64,000 nucleotides of DNA from CBFFRJ01 sp963530515. GTDB taxonomy: Bacteria > Pseudomonadota > Gammaproteobacteria > Enterobacterales > Enterobacteriaceae. The stretch's first letter is position 1. Each line of letters starts with the position of its first letter. Of the stretch, positions 8,581 through 17,138 are shown in pieces. A program made the position numbers and the translations under genes. The notes under the pieces are model-generated. The model was not told the DNA's origin and made no database searches. It worked only from the letters and a program-made list of their open reading frames with translations. The stretch is from the NCBI GenBank assembly GCA_963530515.1, contig CAUSEC010000026.1:1-64000 (forward strand), written 5' to 3'.

Positions 8581-10443
8581 CTACGGCTGAGGTTTGGCCT
8601 CGGGTTCATCGTGAGGATCGCCCGTATGACGCCCCTCCTGTGTTCCCTGCCAGCCATGACGCTGTATCACCGACAAATGCGCCTGATCCTCGGTAATAAT
8701 TTCGGTCAGCATCGCACTGGTGCGTTTGAACACCGCCGCTCTGGACTGCGGGTCGTTTTCCACTTCCGCCATCTCATCGACCATCTGGGTATTAAACTGG
8801 CGGAACAGATCGGCACGCTCGCGAGCTTCGTAGCGCCCCAGCCCCAGCCCTTCCAGCGCCATACGCCCCACTTTCAGCGCCGCCTCGAAGGTTTCACGCT
8901 CGGGGTTCTCGACCCCTGCCTGACGCAGCCGGATGTAATGATCAACGTCACGGGCGCGGGCGATAATGCGCAGTTCAGGGAAGTGCGTCTGCGCCAGTTC
9001 GGTGAGCTGCAAGCTGGCCTGCGGATCGTCAATGGCGTTGATAAGCACCTCCGCTTTTCGGGCACCTGCAGATTCGAGCAGATCGGCGCGCGTCGCATCC
9101 CCGTAAAACACCTTCATGCCAAACTTACGCAGGGTTTCGATGTGGTCAGGATCGTGGTCGAGAACGACCATTTTGACGCCGCTGGAGAGCAGCAGACGCC
9201 CGGCAATCTGACCAAAGCGCCCGAAACCGGCGATGATCACCCGTGGTTCGTCTTCATCAATTTCATCGGCTTCACGCGCCTGAGCACTCCCCGCATTGTC
9301 GAGACGGGTCAGCAGCACCAGCAGTACAGGCGTTGCCGCCATAGAGAGTGCGACGGTGAGCGTCAGCGCTTTGACCCATTCCGGGTCCAGCACGCCCGCC
9401 ATCTGTGCCGCTCCAAAGACCACGAAAGCAAACTCACTGCCCTGCCCCAGCAGAGCGGCAAACCAGCGGCGCTGTTTGCCGGGCACATTGAGCGGCCGAC
9501 CAATCAGCCACAGCACCACGGCTTTGATAACGAGGAAGCCGACCAGCAGAATCAGGATCCGCAGCGGGTGGGTGACCAGGGTACCGAAATCGATCGACAT
9601 CCCCACACCGATGAAAAACAGCCCCAGCAGCAGCCCTTTAAAAGGTTCGATATCGCTTTCCAGCGCATGACGATATTCAGAGCTCGCCAGTAGCACGCCC
9701 GCCAGAAACGCCCCCATCGCCATCGACAGCCCGGCTTCTTCCAGCAGCAGGCCGAAACCAAACACCAGAAACAGGGCCACCGCACTGAACACTTCACGCA
9801 AGCCCGAACGGGCCACAAAACGCAGCGCCGGGCGCGCCACATAGCGCCCGATCAGCACCACCAGCGCCAGTGCGCCAACGACTTTCAGTGCCGACAGCGC
9901 GAACGCCCCAAAGGTGGTGGACGCGCCACTGCTGGCCAGCAGCGGGATCATCGCCACCAGCGGGATAGCGGCAATGTCCTGGAACAACAGCACCGAGAAG
10001 GCGCTGCGCCCCATTTGTGAGACCGTCAGGTTACGCTCGTTCATCGCCTGCATCGCAATGGCGGTCGACGAGAGCCCCAGCGTCAGGCCAATCAGTAAGG
10101 CGACCGGCCAGGCAAGCCCCAGCGCAATGCAGAAGCCACCGAGCAGCAGCCCACAGGTCGCCATTTGCAATGCGCCGCCGCCGAACACCGACACGCGCAG
10201 TTTCCACAATCGCCGCGGGTCCAGCTCAAGGCCGATGACAAACAGCATCAGCACCACGCCAATTTCCGCAAAGTGCAGAATCGACTCGGCGTCGGTCACC
10301 AGACGCAATCCCCAGGGGCCAATGATGCAGCCAGCGATGAGATAGCCCAGCACCGAACCCAGCCCCAGCCTGACGGCGATGGGCACAATCAGCGCTGCTG
10401 CACCCAGGTAAATCAGCGCCTGAATTAAGCTATGGCTATCCAT
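8581..10443 (-). CDS. kefC: Glutathione-regulated potassium-efflux antiporter KefC
   Basis: KefC is a K+/H+ antiporter (CPA2 family) held closed by glutathione and opened by glutathione adducts of electrophiles, acidifying the cytoplasm for protection. The start MDSHSLIQA gives 620 aa, the E. coli length; an upstream in-frame start would add 32 residues read from within kefF. About 380 residues of membrane domain (12-13 segments; conserved LLFQDIAAIPL and GQGSEFAFV) are followed by a cytosolic KTN/RCK domain (RVIIAGFGRFGQ, about 400-530) and a regulatory tail. It overlaps kefF by eight bases, so the pair is cotranscribed. Confidence 0.97.
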   Translation of the reverse strand: MDSHSLIQALIYLGAAALIVPIAVRLGLGSVLGYLIAGCIIGPWGLRLVTDAESILHFAEIGVVLMLFVIGLELDPRRLWKLRVSVFGGGALQMATCGLLLGGFCIALGLAWPVALLIGLTLGLSSTAIAMQAMNERNLTVSQMGRSAFSVLLFQDIAAIPLVAMIPLLASSGASTTFGAFALSALKVVGALALVVLIGRYVARPALRFVARSGLREVFSAVALFLVFGFGLLLEEAGLSMAMGAFLAGVLLASSEYRHALESDIEPFKGLLLGLFFIGVGMSIDFGTLVTHPLRILILLVGFLVIKAVVLWLIGRPLNVPGKQRRWFAALLGQGSEFAFVVFGAAQMAGVLDPEWVKALTLTVALSMAATPVLLVLLTRLDNAGSAQAREADEIDEDEPRVIIAGFGRFGQIAGRLLLSSGVKMVVLDHDPDHIETLRKFGMKVFYGDATRADLLESAGARKAEVLINAIDDPQASLQLTELAQTHFPELRIIARARDVDHYIRLRQAGVENPERETFEAALKVGRMALEGLGLGRYEARERADLFRQFNTQMVDEMAEVENDPQSRAAVFKRTSAMLTEIITEDQAHLSVIQRHGWQGTQEGRHTGDPHDEPEAKPQP

Positions 10444-10966
10444 GAGACGCCTCCAGCCAGTCGAGAAGGCGTTGTCGGTAGTGACGCGCCTGCCCTTCGA
10501 GGGTTTCGTCATCACAGATAAAGGTGCAGTGCATCGCAAACGGTGGCAGCCATTTCATGCCGCAGTAGAGCGCCGTTGCTTGTAACGGCTGCGCCAGCAC
10601 GTCAAAACCTGGGTGGGAGCCAATATCAAAATGCTGATCGCCACCGCCGGTGGTCACGGCCCATAGCAGGCTTTTATCTTTCAGGGCCCGCGCGCCATGA
10701 CCATAGGCCCAGCCGTGCGCGAGCACTTTATCGATCCAGAGTTTTAACAACGGCGGCGTGCTGTACCACTGCATGGGATGTTGCCAGACCACCAGGTCGG
10801 CGCGGTTGAGCGCGGCCTGCTCGGCGGCAATGTCGATATTGAAATCGGGGTAGAGCTCGTACAACGAGCGGACTTCGATGCCGTCCAGCGTCCCTATGTG
10901 TTCAAGCATCCGCTTATTCGCATGCGAATGCTGCGGATAGGGATGGGCATAAATAATTAGAATCAT
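10436..10966 (-). CDS. kefF: KefC ancillary quinone oxidoreductase KefF
   Basis: KefF is a flavodoxin-like NAD(P)H:quinone oxidoreductase that binds the KefC KTN domain and is needed for full channel activity. The 176-aa product matches E. coli in length and carries the FMN-site region near the N-terminus (AHPYPQHSHAN), QHPMQWYSTPPLLKLWID and TTGGGDQHF typical of the family. Its 3' end overlaps kefC. It is the first gene of the kefFC unit. Confidence 0.97.
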   Translation of the reverse strand: MILIIYAHPYPQHSHANKRMLEHIGTLDGIEVRSLYELYPDFNIDIAAEQAALNRADLVVWQHPMQWYSTPPLLKLWIDKVLAHGWAYGHGARALKDKSLLWAVTTGGGDQHFDIGSHPGFDVLAQPLQATALYCGMKWLPPFAMHCTFICDDETLEGQARHYRQRLLDWLEASHG

Positions 10967-11048
10967 TGATTAACCTGTTTTCACTGCTTACTTTTTTCTT
11001 TGAGTGTAGCCAGTTAATCGCCCTGCAAACAGCCATAATCTTCAGGGA

Positions 11049-11077
11049 ATTGCAGGTGCCGCCCTTGCACCTGCAAT
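11049..11077 (-). terminator. Strong hairpin after the GlcG/HbpS-like gene
   Basis: ATTGCAGGTGC (11049-11059) pairs perfectly with GCACCTGCAAT (11067-11077) around a seven-base loop. It sits nine bases past the stop of the gene at 11086-11589. There is no U tract on the minus strand, so it may be a transcript 3'-end stabiliser rather than an intrinsic terminator. Confidence 0.5.
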
Positions 11078-11085
11078 CTCTGACA

Positions 11086-11589
11086 TCAAATCACGTCCGG
11101 AACCAGTATCAGTTCGCTTTTCGCAATGCCTAACCTCTCACGCAATGTATCAAGCACCAGGTTGTGATCGTCACGCTGGGGCGCCCCGGAAACCGTCACC
11201 GTGCCTATCTGGCAGCCACTGGTCAGAGAGAGCGGGTAGCTGCCGCCAAAGGCTGCGTAGTCGCGTAAATCAAGGCCATACCGCTGGGTCAGCGTGGTCT
11301 CGCGAGACTGAAGCATCAATCCTGCCGCCCAGGAGCTGATGCCCAGGAAATCAACCATGTTGCGTTTACGTCGCACCCAATCGATATTCTCCGCCGTCGC
11401 CCCCGGCATTAACGCGCTGAACAGGCAAACCTGGTTGACGCGAATGTCGATGGCGAGCGCAAAGCCTCTGCGCGTTGCTTCGGCATACAGGGCGTTGCCA
11501 AGCGCCCAGGCCTCACGGGCATCAAAGCGTGGAAATTGCAGCAAGGATCGGTGGCTTTCGCATAAAGCAATGTGTTGATCCAGCGTCAT
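11086..11589 (-). CDS. GlcG/HbpS-like (UPF0303) protein
   Basis: The 167-aa product looks like the Haem_degrading/GlcG-HbpS fold (UPF0303 branch): AWALGNALYAEATRRG, ALAIDIRVN, QVCLFSALMPGATAENIDWVRRKRN and the Gly-rich core YAAFGGSYPLSL are characteristic. Family members bind small ligands or haem and often sit in organic-acid and sugar-acid catabolic clusters, but the biochemical role is not established. There is no signal peptide, so it is cytosolic. It is the last of three co-oriented genes: dehydrogenase, MFS importer (13 bases upstream) and this one, suggesting a part in the same sugar-acid pathway. Confidence 0.8.
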   Translation of the reverse strand: MTLDQHIALCESHRSLLQFPRFDAREAWALGNALYAEATRRGFALAIDIRVNQVCLFSALMPGATAENIDWVRRKRNMVDFLGISSWAAGLMLQSRETTLTQRYGLDLRDYAAFGGSYPLSLTSGCQIGTVTVSGAPQRDDHNLVLDTLRERLGIAKSELILVPDVI

Positions 11590-11601
11590 GCTCTTTCCCC
11601 C

Positions 11602-12909
11602 TTACGCGCGGTGCGGCTTTTCATCGCCACTCAGCGCAGCTGCCGCTTCCGGCACAAGGTCGCATTTCTTCGGCAGGAAGAAGGTCATGGTCCCGGCGAT
11701 AATCAGTGACCCCGCCAGCGCACATACCGCCACATTCTGCCCGTAGAAGTAAATCATCACGCCCACCAGATACGGGCCGCAGAAGCCGCCCAGGTTCCCC
11801 AGACCATTAATAACACCACGCGCGCTGCCCGCCACTTCGGGTGACGCAATACGCCCCGGAATCGACCAGAACGGACTGGTTGCCGCTTTGAGGAAGAAGC
11901 CGCAAAGCACCAGCGCAATGTAAGCTGCCACGATATGGTCTTTGAGCAGCACGGAGGCCAGCAGGCAGGCCGCGAAGCAGTAAAGGGAGATACGCACCAG
12001 CGCGCGGCGTTTGCCCGAGCGGTCACTGAACAGGGAAATCACGTAGATCCCGGCAAGGGTGGCGACAAAGGGTAAAATGGCCAGTACGCCGACGCCCGCC
12101 ATATTGGCCCCGGTCAGGTTTTTCAGGATAGTCGGCAGCCAGAGCGTGTAGCCGTAATCGCCGGTCTGGTAGAAGAAGTTCAGAATGACCAGCTTCATCA
12201 GCCCTGAGTTGCGAAAAACATCTTTCACCGGCGCATTACTGACCGGCTCTTCCGCCATACGCGCCTGCCGTTCACGGCCCAGGGTGGTCACCAGATACTC
12301 ACGTTCGCTGTCCGGGAGCCATTTCGCTTCTTCCGGGCGATCGCTTATCAGGAACCACCACACCAGCAGCACCACGAAGGAGAGCAGCCCTTCGATGATA
12401 AACAGCCAGCGCCAGTCGTATGCCGCAATGATCGCACCGGAAATCGGCGCGGTGAGCATGCCGCCAAGCGGGGCAAACATCATGACGAAGGCATTGGCCC
12501 GGCCAACTTCTTTTTCCGGGAACCAGTTGCTGACCATGGTCAGCACCACCGGTAACATGCCACCTTCGGAGACGCCGAGAATAAAGCGCAGCACCAGCAG
12601 CTGATATTCATGCGTTACAAACCCGGTGGCGATAGACACCACCGCCCAGGCCACTAATGACCAGGCAATAAAACGTTTGCCGCTGCCGTACACAGCAATA
12701 CGCCCGCCGGGTATTTGTAAAAACAGATAGCCGATAAAAAATATTCCACTGGCGACACCCGCCATCTGGCTGGTAATCCCCAAATCCGTTTCCATACCGC
12801 CGGGTAAGGCAAAACTAATATTAACCCTGTCCATAAACGAAATAATGCAGGCAATCAGAACCGGGGCAATAATTCGCCACCAGCGCGTGCCGGGTATTTT
12901 ATTGTTCAT
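11602..12909 (-). CDS. MFS transporter, anion:cation symporter (ACS) family
   Basis: A 435-aa, 12-segment major facilitator. MDRVNISFALP near residue 26, RFILGVSEGGMLPVV and the loop WFPEKEVGRANAFVMM identify the anion:cation symporter branch, which imports carboxylated sugars such as hexuronates, galactonate and glucarate, and phthalate-type acids, by H+ symport. The exact substrate cannot be read from sequence. Between a 2-hydroxyacid dehydrogenase and a GlcG/HbpS-like gene, and opposite idnO and gluconokinase, a keto-sugar acid is the likely cargo (inference). A plausible start is at 12909, with AGAAAAAT upstream. Confidence 0.88.
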   Translation of the reverse strand: MNNKIPGTRWWRIIAPVLIACIISFMDRVNISFALPGGMETDLGITSQMAGVASGIFFIGYLFLQIPGGRIAVYGSGKRFIAWSLVAWAVVSIATGFVTHEYQLLVLRFILGVSEGGMLPVVLTMVSNWFPEKEVGRANAFVMMFAPLGGMLTAPISGAIIAAYDWRWLFIIEGLLSFVVLLVWWFLISDRPEEAKWLPDSEREYLVTTLGRERQARMAEEPVSNAPVKDVFRNSGLMKLVILNFFYQTGDYGYTLWLPTILKNLTGANMAGVGVLAILPFVATLAGIYVISLFSDRSGKRRALVRISLYCFAACLLASVLLKDHIVAAYIALVLCGFFLKAATSPFWSIPGRIASPEVAGSARGVINGLGNLGGFCGPYLVGVMIYFYGQNVAVCALAGSLIIAGTMTFFLPKKCDLVPEAAAALSGDEKPHRA

Positions 12910-12954
12910 ATTTTTCTCGCTGTCGCAGAGGGGGGTAATAACCTGTGTGAGAAA

Positions 12955-13905
12955 TTACGCAATCACGTTGGGCAACGGCCTTTGTGCAAAATACGCCTCA
13001 ACGTTGGCATACACGACATCACTCATTTTCTGGCGCGTCTCATGGGTTGCACTGGCCACGTGCGGTTGCAGTACCACGTTATCCAGCGCAATCAGTTCAG
13101 CCGGTACGTGAGGTTCGTCTTCGTAGACATCCAGCGCCGCTCCGGCGATAACACGGTTTTGTAACGCGTGAATAAGCGCGCGTTCATCCACCAGCGAACC
13201 GCGTGCAACGTTAATCAGCCAGGCGTGGCTGGGCATGACGTTAAATACGGAAGCATCAAGCAGTTTGTGGTTTTCAGGCCCGGCTGAGGCGGCAATCACC
13301 AGGAAATCGCTTTCATGGGCGAGGGTATGAAGATCCGCGCACCACTGGTAATCCAGTCCGGCAATTTTCTGGCGATCGTTATACAGGATCTCCATATCAA
13401 AGCCGCTGGCACGCCGTGCAATGGCCTGGCCGATGTTGCCCATGCCAAAGATGCCAATACGCTTGCCGCTCACCTGAGTGGCCAGTGCCGGTGCGGTATT
13501 CACCCAACGGCCTTCGCGCACGAATCGGTCGCCCTGACAGAGCTGGCGGGCACCCGCCAACAGCAGCCCCATCGCCAGGTCTGCCACGCCCTGCGTCAGC
13601 ACGCCGGAGGTGATAGTCACCGCGATATTGCGTGAACGGGTGTAGTCCAAATCCACCGCGTCGGTGCCCACACCAAACACGGCAATCAGCCCAACCTGCG
13701 GCAGCGCATCGAGGACAAGATTCGTCACGCCAATATCACCACGCGTCACCACCGCCTGAACGGTCGGCCCCACCTCTTGCAGGTACGCCGCGGCATCCGG
13801 CTGCTCGTAAAGGCGGTGCACGGTAAAGGCCGTGGCGAGTTTATCCAGCAGGCTGTCCACGACGGGCGCAATCAGCAAAACGGTCTGGGGAGTTTGAGTA
13901 GTCAT
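12955..13905 (-). CDS. D-isomer-specific 2-hydroxyacid dehydrogenase (probable 2-keto acid reductase)
   Basis: NAD(P)-dependent reductase of the D-2-hydroxyacid dehydrogenase family, 316 aa. The Rossmann motif GIFGMGNIGQ lies near residue 151; the catalytic trio is visible as Arg in NVARGSLVDE, Glu in DVYEDEPHVP and His in LQPHVASATHETR. The family includes glyoxylate/hydroxypyruvate reductases and 2-ketogluconate reductases (GhrB type). Next to an ACS importer, idnO and gluconokinase, reduction of the 2-keto group of a (di)ketogluconate is the most coherent role, but this is inference. The first gene of its operon, 45 bases upstream of the MFS gene. Confidence 0.88.
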   Translation of the reverse strand: MTTQTPQTVLLIAPVVDSLLDKLATAFTVHRLYEQPDAAAYLQEVGPTVQAVVTRGDIGVTNLVLDALPQVGLIAVFGVGTDAVDLDYTRSRNIAVTITSGVLTQGVADLAMGLLLAGARQLCQGDRFVREGRWVNTAPALATQVSGKRIGIFGMGNIGQAIARRASGFDMEILYNDRQKIAGLDYQWCADLHTLAHESDFLVIAASAGPENHKLLDASVFNVMPSHAWLINVARGSLVDERALIHALQNRVIAGAALDVYEDEPHVPAELIALDNVVLQPHVASATHETRQKMSDVVYANVEAYFAQRPLPNVIA

Positions 13906-13906
13906 A

Positions 13907-14025
13907 GTGTTACCTGTTTGAAAGTTTCAGTACGTCAGATGCGTATTATCAAACGGGTTTTTGGCGGGCAATTTTGCGATCCAGGTCACGCTGAATCGTG
14001 TTAAAAAAGCGTGTTACCGTCTACG
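13907..14025. promoter_or_regulatory. Candidate IdnR/GntR-type half-sites upstream of the dehydrogenase
   Basis: GTGTTACC occurs at 13907-13914, overlapping the ribosome-binding region of the dehydrogenase, and TGTTACCG at 14012-14019. They resemble the left half of GntR/IdnR operators (ATGTTACC type). The right halves match poorly, so binding is speculative. The rest of 13906-14116 shows no gene. Confidence 0.35.
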
Positions 14026-14116
14026 TGATCGCTATGGACAAATCGTTCTGCCACGGCTGACGGCTTTCGACATAACCTCAACAAAACGCTAACAATTTTT
14101 GTGAACGGCTTCAGGC

Positions 14117-15109
14117 TCAGATGGTTTCACCCATCGATAAACGGAAGTGGAGATCCACTTTTTCAATGCTCGGTAATCCCTTGATTTTTTTAATGATGAT
14201 TTCCGTCGCCACTTTCCCCATTTCAAAACGTGGGGTCAGCACGCTCGCCAGTCGCGGGCTAATAATCTGCCCAATCTCCAGGCCATGAAATCCAGCTATC
14301 GCCATCTGGTCAGGGACTTTTATGCCAGAGGCGAGGCACTCCTGTAACACCCCCACCGCCAGGTCATCATTGGTGCACAGAATACCGTCCATATCGGCAT
14401 ACATCTGACGCGCCAGGGTCATCATGCCGGTGCCAATCGAAATAGAAGAGACTTTATTCGGCGCGATGCGGCCTACCGGTAATCCCTGCGCTTCCATCGC
14501 CTGGCAGTAGCCTGTGTAGCGCTGCTCGTCGCGCACATCGGACATGGAGCCAAAGTAGATAATGCGCTGCTTGCCGCTGGCCAGCAGCATGTTGGTCATA
14601 TCAAAACCTGCGCGCACGTTATCGAAACCCACGTTGATACGATCGGGGTTGGCAGACAGCCCCATCACTTCCGCAATCGGGATTTTTGCCGCTTTCAGGT
14701 ATTTTTCGGCACGCAGGCTGTGTACTGATTCGGTCAGCAGCAGGCCTTTGACCTTAAAGGCCAGCACGGTAGCAATCTGCTCTTCCTCACGCTGGCTGTC
14801 GTAGTCGTAATTGACCACCAGCGTCTGGTAGCCCTGCGCGGCCGCCACTGACTCAATACCGGCCAGCAGATCGGCAAAGATTTGATTATTAAAAGAAGGG
14901 ATAAGCACGCCGATGCGCGGCAGGCCGTTGGCAGACATCGCCGGGTTATCCGGGTCGGGCTGGTAACCCACTTCGGCAATCACGCTGGCAATGCGCTCAG
15001 CGGTTTCCGGCTTTACCCGTTCCGGGGTACGAAGATAGCGGCTCACCGTCATTTTGGTTACCCCCGCCAGCGCCGCGATATCATGTAATGTAATTCGTTG
15101 TGGTTTCAT
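14117..15109 (-). CDS. LacI-family regulator, IdnR/GntR-like
   Basis: A 330-aa repressor starting at MKPQRITLHD; the upstream in-frame extension lacks family support. Residues 6-50 are the LacI helix-turn-helix and hinge (HDIAALAGVTKMTVSRYLR), nearly identical to the GntR and IdnR recognition segment (AGVTKMTVSR). The effector domain shows GVLIPSFNNQIFADLLAGIES, GFDNVRAGFDM and CTNDDLAVGVLQECL, again closest to gluconate-responsive regulators. It stands between the dehydrogenase operon and divergent idnO, so it probably controls both arms. The effector is likely gluconate or a ketogluconate (inference). Confidence 0.88.
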   Translation of the reverse strand: MKPQRITLHDIAALAGVTKMTVSRYLRTPERVKPETAERIASVIAEVGYQPDPDNPAMSANGLPRIGVLIPSFNNQIFADLLAGIESVAAAQGYQTLVVNYDYDSQREEEQIATVLAFKVKGLLLTESVHSLRAEKYLKAAKIPIAEVMGLSANPDRINVGFDNVRAGFDMTNMLLASGKQRIIYFGSMSDVRDEQRYTGYCQAMEAQGLPVGRIAPNKVSSISIGTGMMTLARQMYADMDGILCTNDDLAVGVLQECLASGIKVPDQMAIAGFHGLEIGQIISPRLASVLTPRFEMGKVATEIIIKKIKGLPSIEKVDLHFRLSMGETI

Positions 15110-15152
15110 CGTTGATACCTGTTCTGACGCCTGCGCAAGCCTGCCATTATGC

Positions 15153-15165
15153 CCCGTGTTACGGG
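15153..15165. promoter_or_regulatory. Candidate repressor operator (CCCGT-GTT-ACGGG)
   Basis: A 13-base dyad, CCCGT and ACGGG around GTT, lies 44 bases upstream of the LacI-type gene start, in the divergent region before idnO. It contains a GTGTTAC half-site like those near the dehydrogenase. A further GTAACAT half-site is at 15261-15267. Autoregulation is inferred. Confidence 0.4.
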
Positions 15166-15271
15166 AAAAGAGAATTGTCAGAAGACGCGCAGCAGCTTGC
15201 TTAGCGCCCGATTTCCCCTGCATTTCCCCCTTCAGTTCACACTAAAAGTAACCCCTTTTTGTAACATGGTT

Positions 15272-15293
15272 TTGAGTGATCTGCATCACAGTT
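15272..15293. promoter_or_regulatory. Predicted CRP-cAMP site upstream of idnO
   Basis: AGTGA (15275-15279), a six-base spacer and TCACA (15286-15290) match the TGTGA-N6-TCACA consensus at nine of ten positions. It is 70-85 bases upstream of the idnO ATG, fitting catabolite control of a sugar-acid operon. Confidence 0.75.
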
Positions 15294-15359
15294 TGCCGGG
15301 AGTAAAAACCGTGAGATAGACAGCACATCATTTGGGCGGGAAATCACGCGGGAAACAAT

Positions 15360-16124
15360 ATGAACGATCTTTTTCAGTTAAGCGGCAAACGCATTTTAAT
15401 CACCGGTTCAGGTCAGGGGATTGGATTTGTGATGGCGCAGGGGCTGGCGCAATATGGCGCAGAAATTATCATCAACGATATTTCCGCAGAGCGTGCAGAA
15501 CAGGCAGCCATGAAATTACGTGACGAAGGTGCTACGGCCTGGACCTCTGTCTTTAACGTCACCGATGCCGAGTCCGTTGAGAACGCCATCGCGGATATTG
15601 AAAAGAATATCGGCCCAGTCGATGTGTTATTTAACAACGCCGGTATTCAGCGCCGTCACCCTTTTACTGAATTCCCCGTTGAAGAATGGAATGCGGTGAT
15701 TGCCGTCAACCAGACGGCGGTATTTTTAGTCTCGCAGGCGGTGGCCAAACGCATGATGACCCGCAAGCAGGGCAAAATCATCAACATTTGCTCCATGCAA
15801 AGCGAACTGGGTCGCGACACCATCACCCCGTATGCCGCAGCAAAAGGGGCAGTAAAAATGCTCACCCGTGGCATGTGCGTTGAGCTGGCGCGCTACAACA
15901 TCCAGGTCAACGGCATTGCCCCAGGTTATTTCCAGACCGCGATGACGCAGGCCCTGGTCGATGACAAAGCCTTCACCGACTGGTTATGCAAACGCACGCC
16001 TGCAGCACGCTGGGGCAACCCGGAAGAGCTGGTCGGTGCCGCCGTGTTCCTTTCCTCGAAAGCCTCTAACTTCGTCAACGGCCATCTGCTGTTTGTTGAC
16101 GGCGGCATGCTGGTTGCGGTGTAA
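15360..16124 (+). CDS. idnO: Gluconate 5-dehydrogenase (5-keto-D-gluconate 5-reductase)
   Basis: IdnO reversibly reduces 5-keto-D-gluconate to D-gluconate with NAD(P)H in the L-idonate pathway. The 254-aa short-chain dehydrogenase is very close to E. coli IdnO along its whole length: cofactor motif ITGSGQGIG (residues 13-21), NNAGIQRRHPFTEFP, catalytic Ser in NICSMQSELGRD, and YAAAKGAVKMLTRG with the YxxxK pair, ending in DGGMLVAV. Downstream gluconokinase would trap the product as 6-phosphogluconate. The idonate dehydrogenase idnD and transporter idnT usually found nearby are absent here. Confidence 0.95.
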   Translation: MNDLFQLSGKRILITGSGQGIGFVMAQGLAQYGAEIIINDISAERAEQAAMKLRDEGATAWTSVFNVTDAESVENAIADIEKNIGPVDVLFNNAGIQRRHPFTEFPVEEWNAVIAVNQTAVFLVSQAVAKRMMTRKQGKIINICSMQSELGRDTITPYAAAKGAVKMLTRGMCVELARYNIQVNGIAPGYFQTAMTQALVDDKAFTDWLCKRTPAARWGNPEELVGAAVFLSSKASNFVNGHLLFVDGGMLVAV

Positions 16125-16134
16125 GGAGCGGATG

Positions 16135-16665
16135 ATGGCAGGTCAGTGCGTGATTTTAATGGGCGTCTCCGGCACCGGGAAATCAACGGTGGGTCTGGCG
16201 TTAGCGCAGGCAATGCAGGCCAAATTTATCGACGGGGACGATCTGCATCCCCGGCAAAACATCCGCAAAATGGCCTCCGGTGAGGCGCTGAACGACGACG
16301 ATCGCCTCCCGTGGCTTGAGCGCATTTCTGATGTCATTTTCAGCCTTGAGCAGAAAAACGAATCCGGCGTACTGGTCTGCTCGGCGTTAAAAAAACGCTA
16401 CCGGGACCAGTTGCGCCACGGTAATAACAACGTGCGTTTTCTGTGGCTGAAAGGCGATTACGACTGCGTGCTGGGCCGGATGCGCCAGCGGCAGGGGCAC
16501 TTTATGCCGGAGGCGTTGCTGCAAAGCCAGTTCGCAGCCCTTGAACTGCCTGCTGAAGACGAAGCCGATATTATCGCCGTGGATATTGCGCCGCCGGTTG
16601 CCACCCTCGTGTCACAAAGTCTTTCGTTGTTACAACACCATGATAAGCAGGATGTTCCCGCATGA
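16135..16665 (+). CDS. Gluconokinase (IdnK/GntK family)
   Basis: A 176-aa P-loop kinase that phosphorylates D-gluconate to 6-phosphogluconate. Walker A is GVSGTGKST near residue 11; DGDDLHPRQNIRKMASGEALNDDDR and CSALKKRYRDQLR are gluconokinase signatures. It resembles both IdnK and GntK of E. coli (187 and 175 aa), so no symbol is assigned. The second of two ATGs is chosen because GGAG at 16125-16128 is six bases from 16135 but only three from 16132. It follows idnO by ten bases and overlaps the YhcH-type gene by four (ATGA). Confidence 0.93.
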   Translation: MAGQCVILMGVSGTGKSTVGLALAQAMQAKFIDGDDLHPRQNIRKMASGEALNDDDRLPWLERISDVIFSLEQKNESGVLVCSALKKRYRDQLRHGNNNVRFLWLKGDYDCVLGRMRQRQGHFMPEALLQSQFAALELPAEDEADIIAVDIAPPVATLVSQSLSLLQHHDKQDVPA

Positions 16666-17135
16666 TTATTGATAACTTGTCCGCCGGGGCGGTTAACCCC
16701 CTTTATCCGGCCATTATTCGCCAGACGCTACAAGCCATTATCGACAAATCCCCCCACACGCTGCCAACCGGGAAATACCCGTTGCAGGGTGACAGCGTAT
16801 TCTTCTCCGTGGTTGAAGGGCATACCCGCCTGCTCGCTGAGCAGCGCCCGGAGTTCCACCGTCAGTACATTGATATTCATATTGTCCTGACAGGAGAAGA
16901 AGTGGTGGGAGCCGGGGTCACCGGCCTGCCGCTTGATTTGAGCGAGCCGTTTAACACCGCCCACGATCTGGGTTTTTGCCATCAGATTGCCAGCGAGACG
17001 CTGATCCATCTTCAGCCTGAAGAACTGGCGATTATCTTCCCGCTCGAGCTGCATCGCCCCATGTGCACCCTCGGCGCACCGGCCGCCCTGCGTAAAATCG
17101 TGGTAAAAATCGACGCCGCGCTGCTCACTGCGTAA
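16662..17135 (+). CDS. YhcH/YjgK/YiaL family protein
   Basis: A 157-aa beta-sandwich protein of the YhcH/YjgK/YiaL (EbgC-like, DUF386) family. Motifs: HRQYIDIHIVLTGEEVV and IIFPLELHRPMC, whose His and Glu residues form the metal-binding pocket in known structures; the C-terminus KIVVKIDA is typical. Relatives sit in sialate, lyxose/ascorbate and galactoside operons and may act as sugar epimerases or anomerases, but the activity is not proven. Overlap of four bases with the kinase implies coupling and a role in the same sugar-acid pathway. Confidence 0.87.
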   Translation: MIIDNLSAGAVNPLYPAIIRQTLQAIIDKSPHTLPTGKYPLQGDSVFFSVVEGHTRLLAEQRPEFHRQYIDIHIVLTGEEVVGAGVTGLPLDLSEPFNTAHDLGFCHQIASETLIHLQPEELAIIFPLELHRPMCTLGAPAALRKIVVKIDAALLTA

Positions 17136-17138
17136 TCC

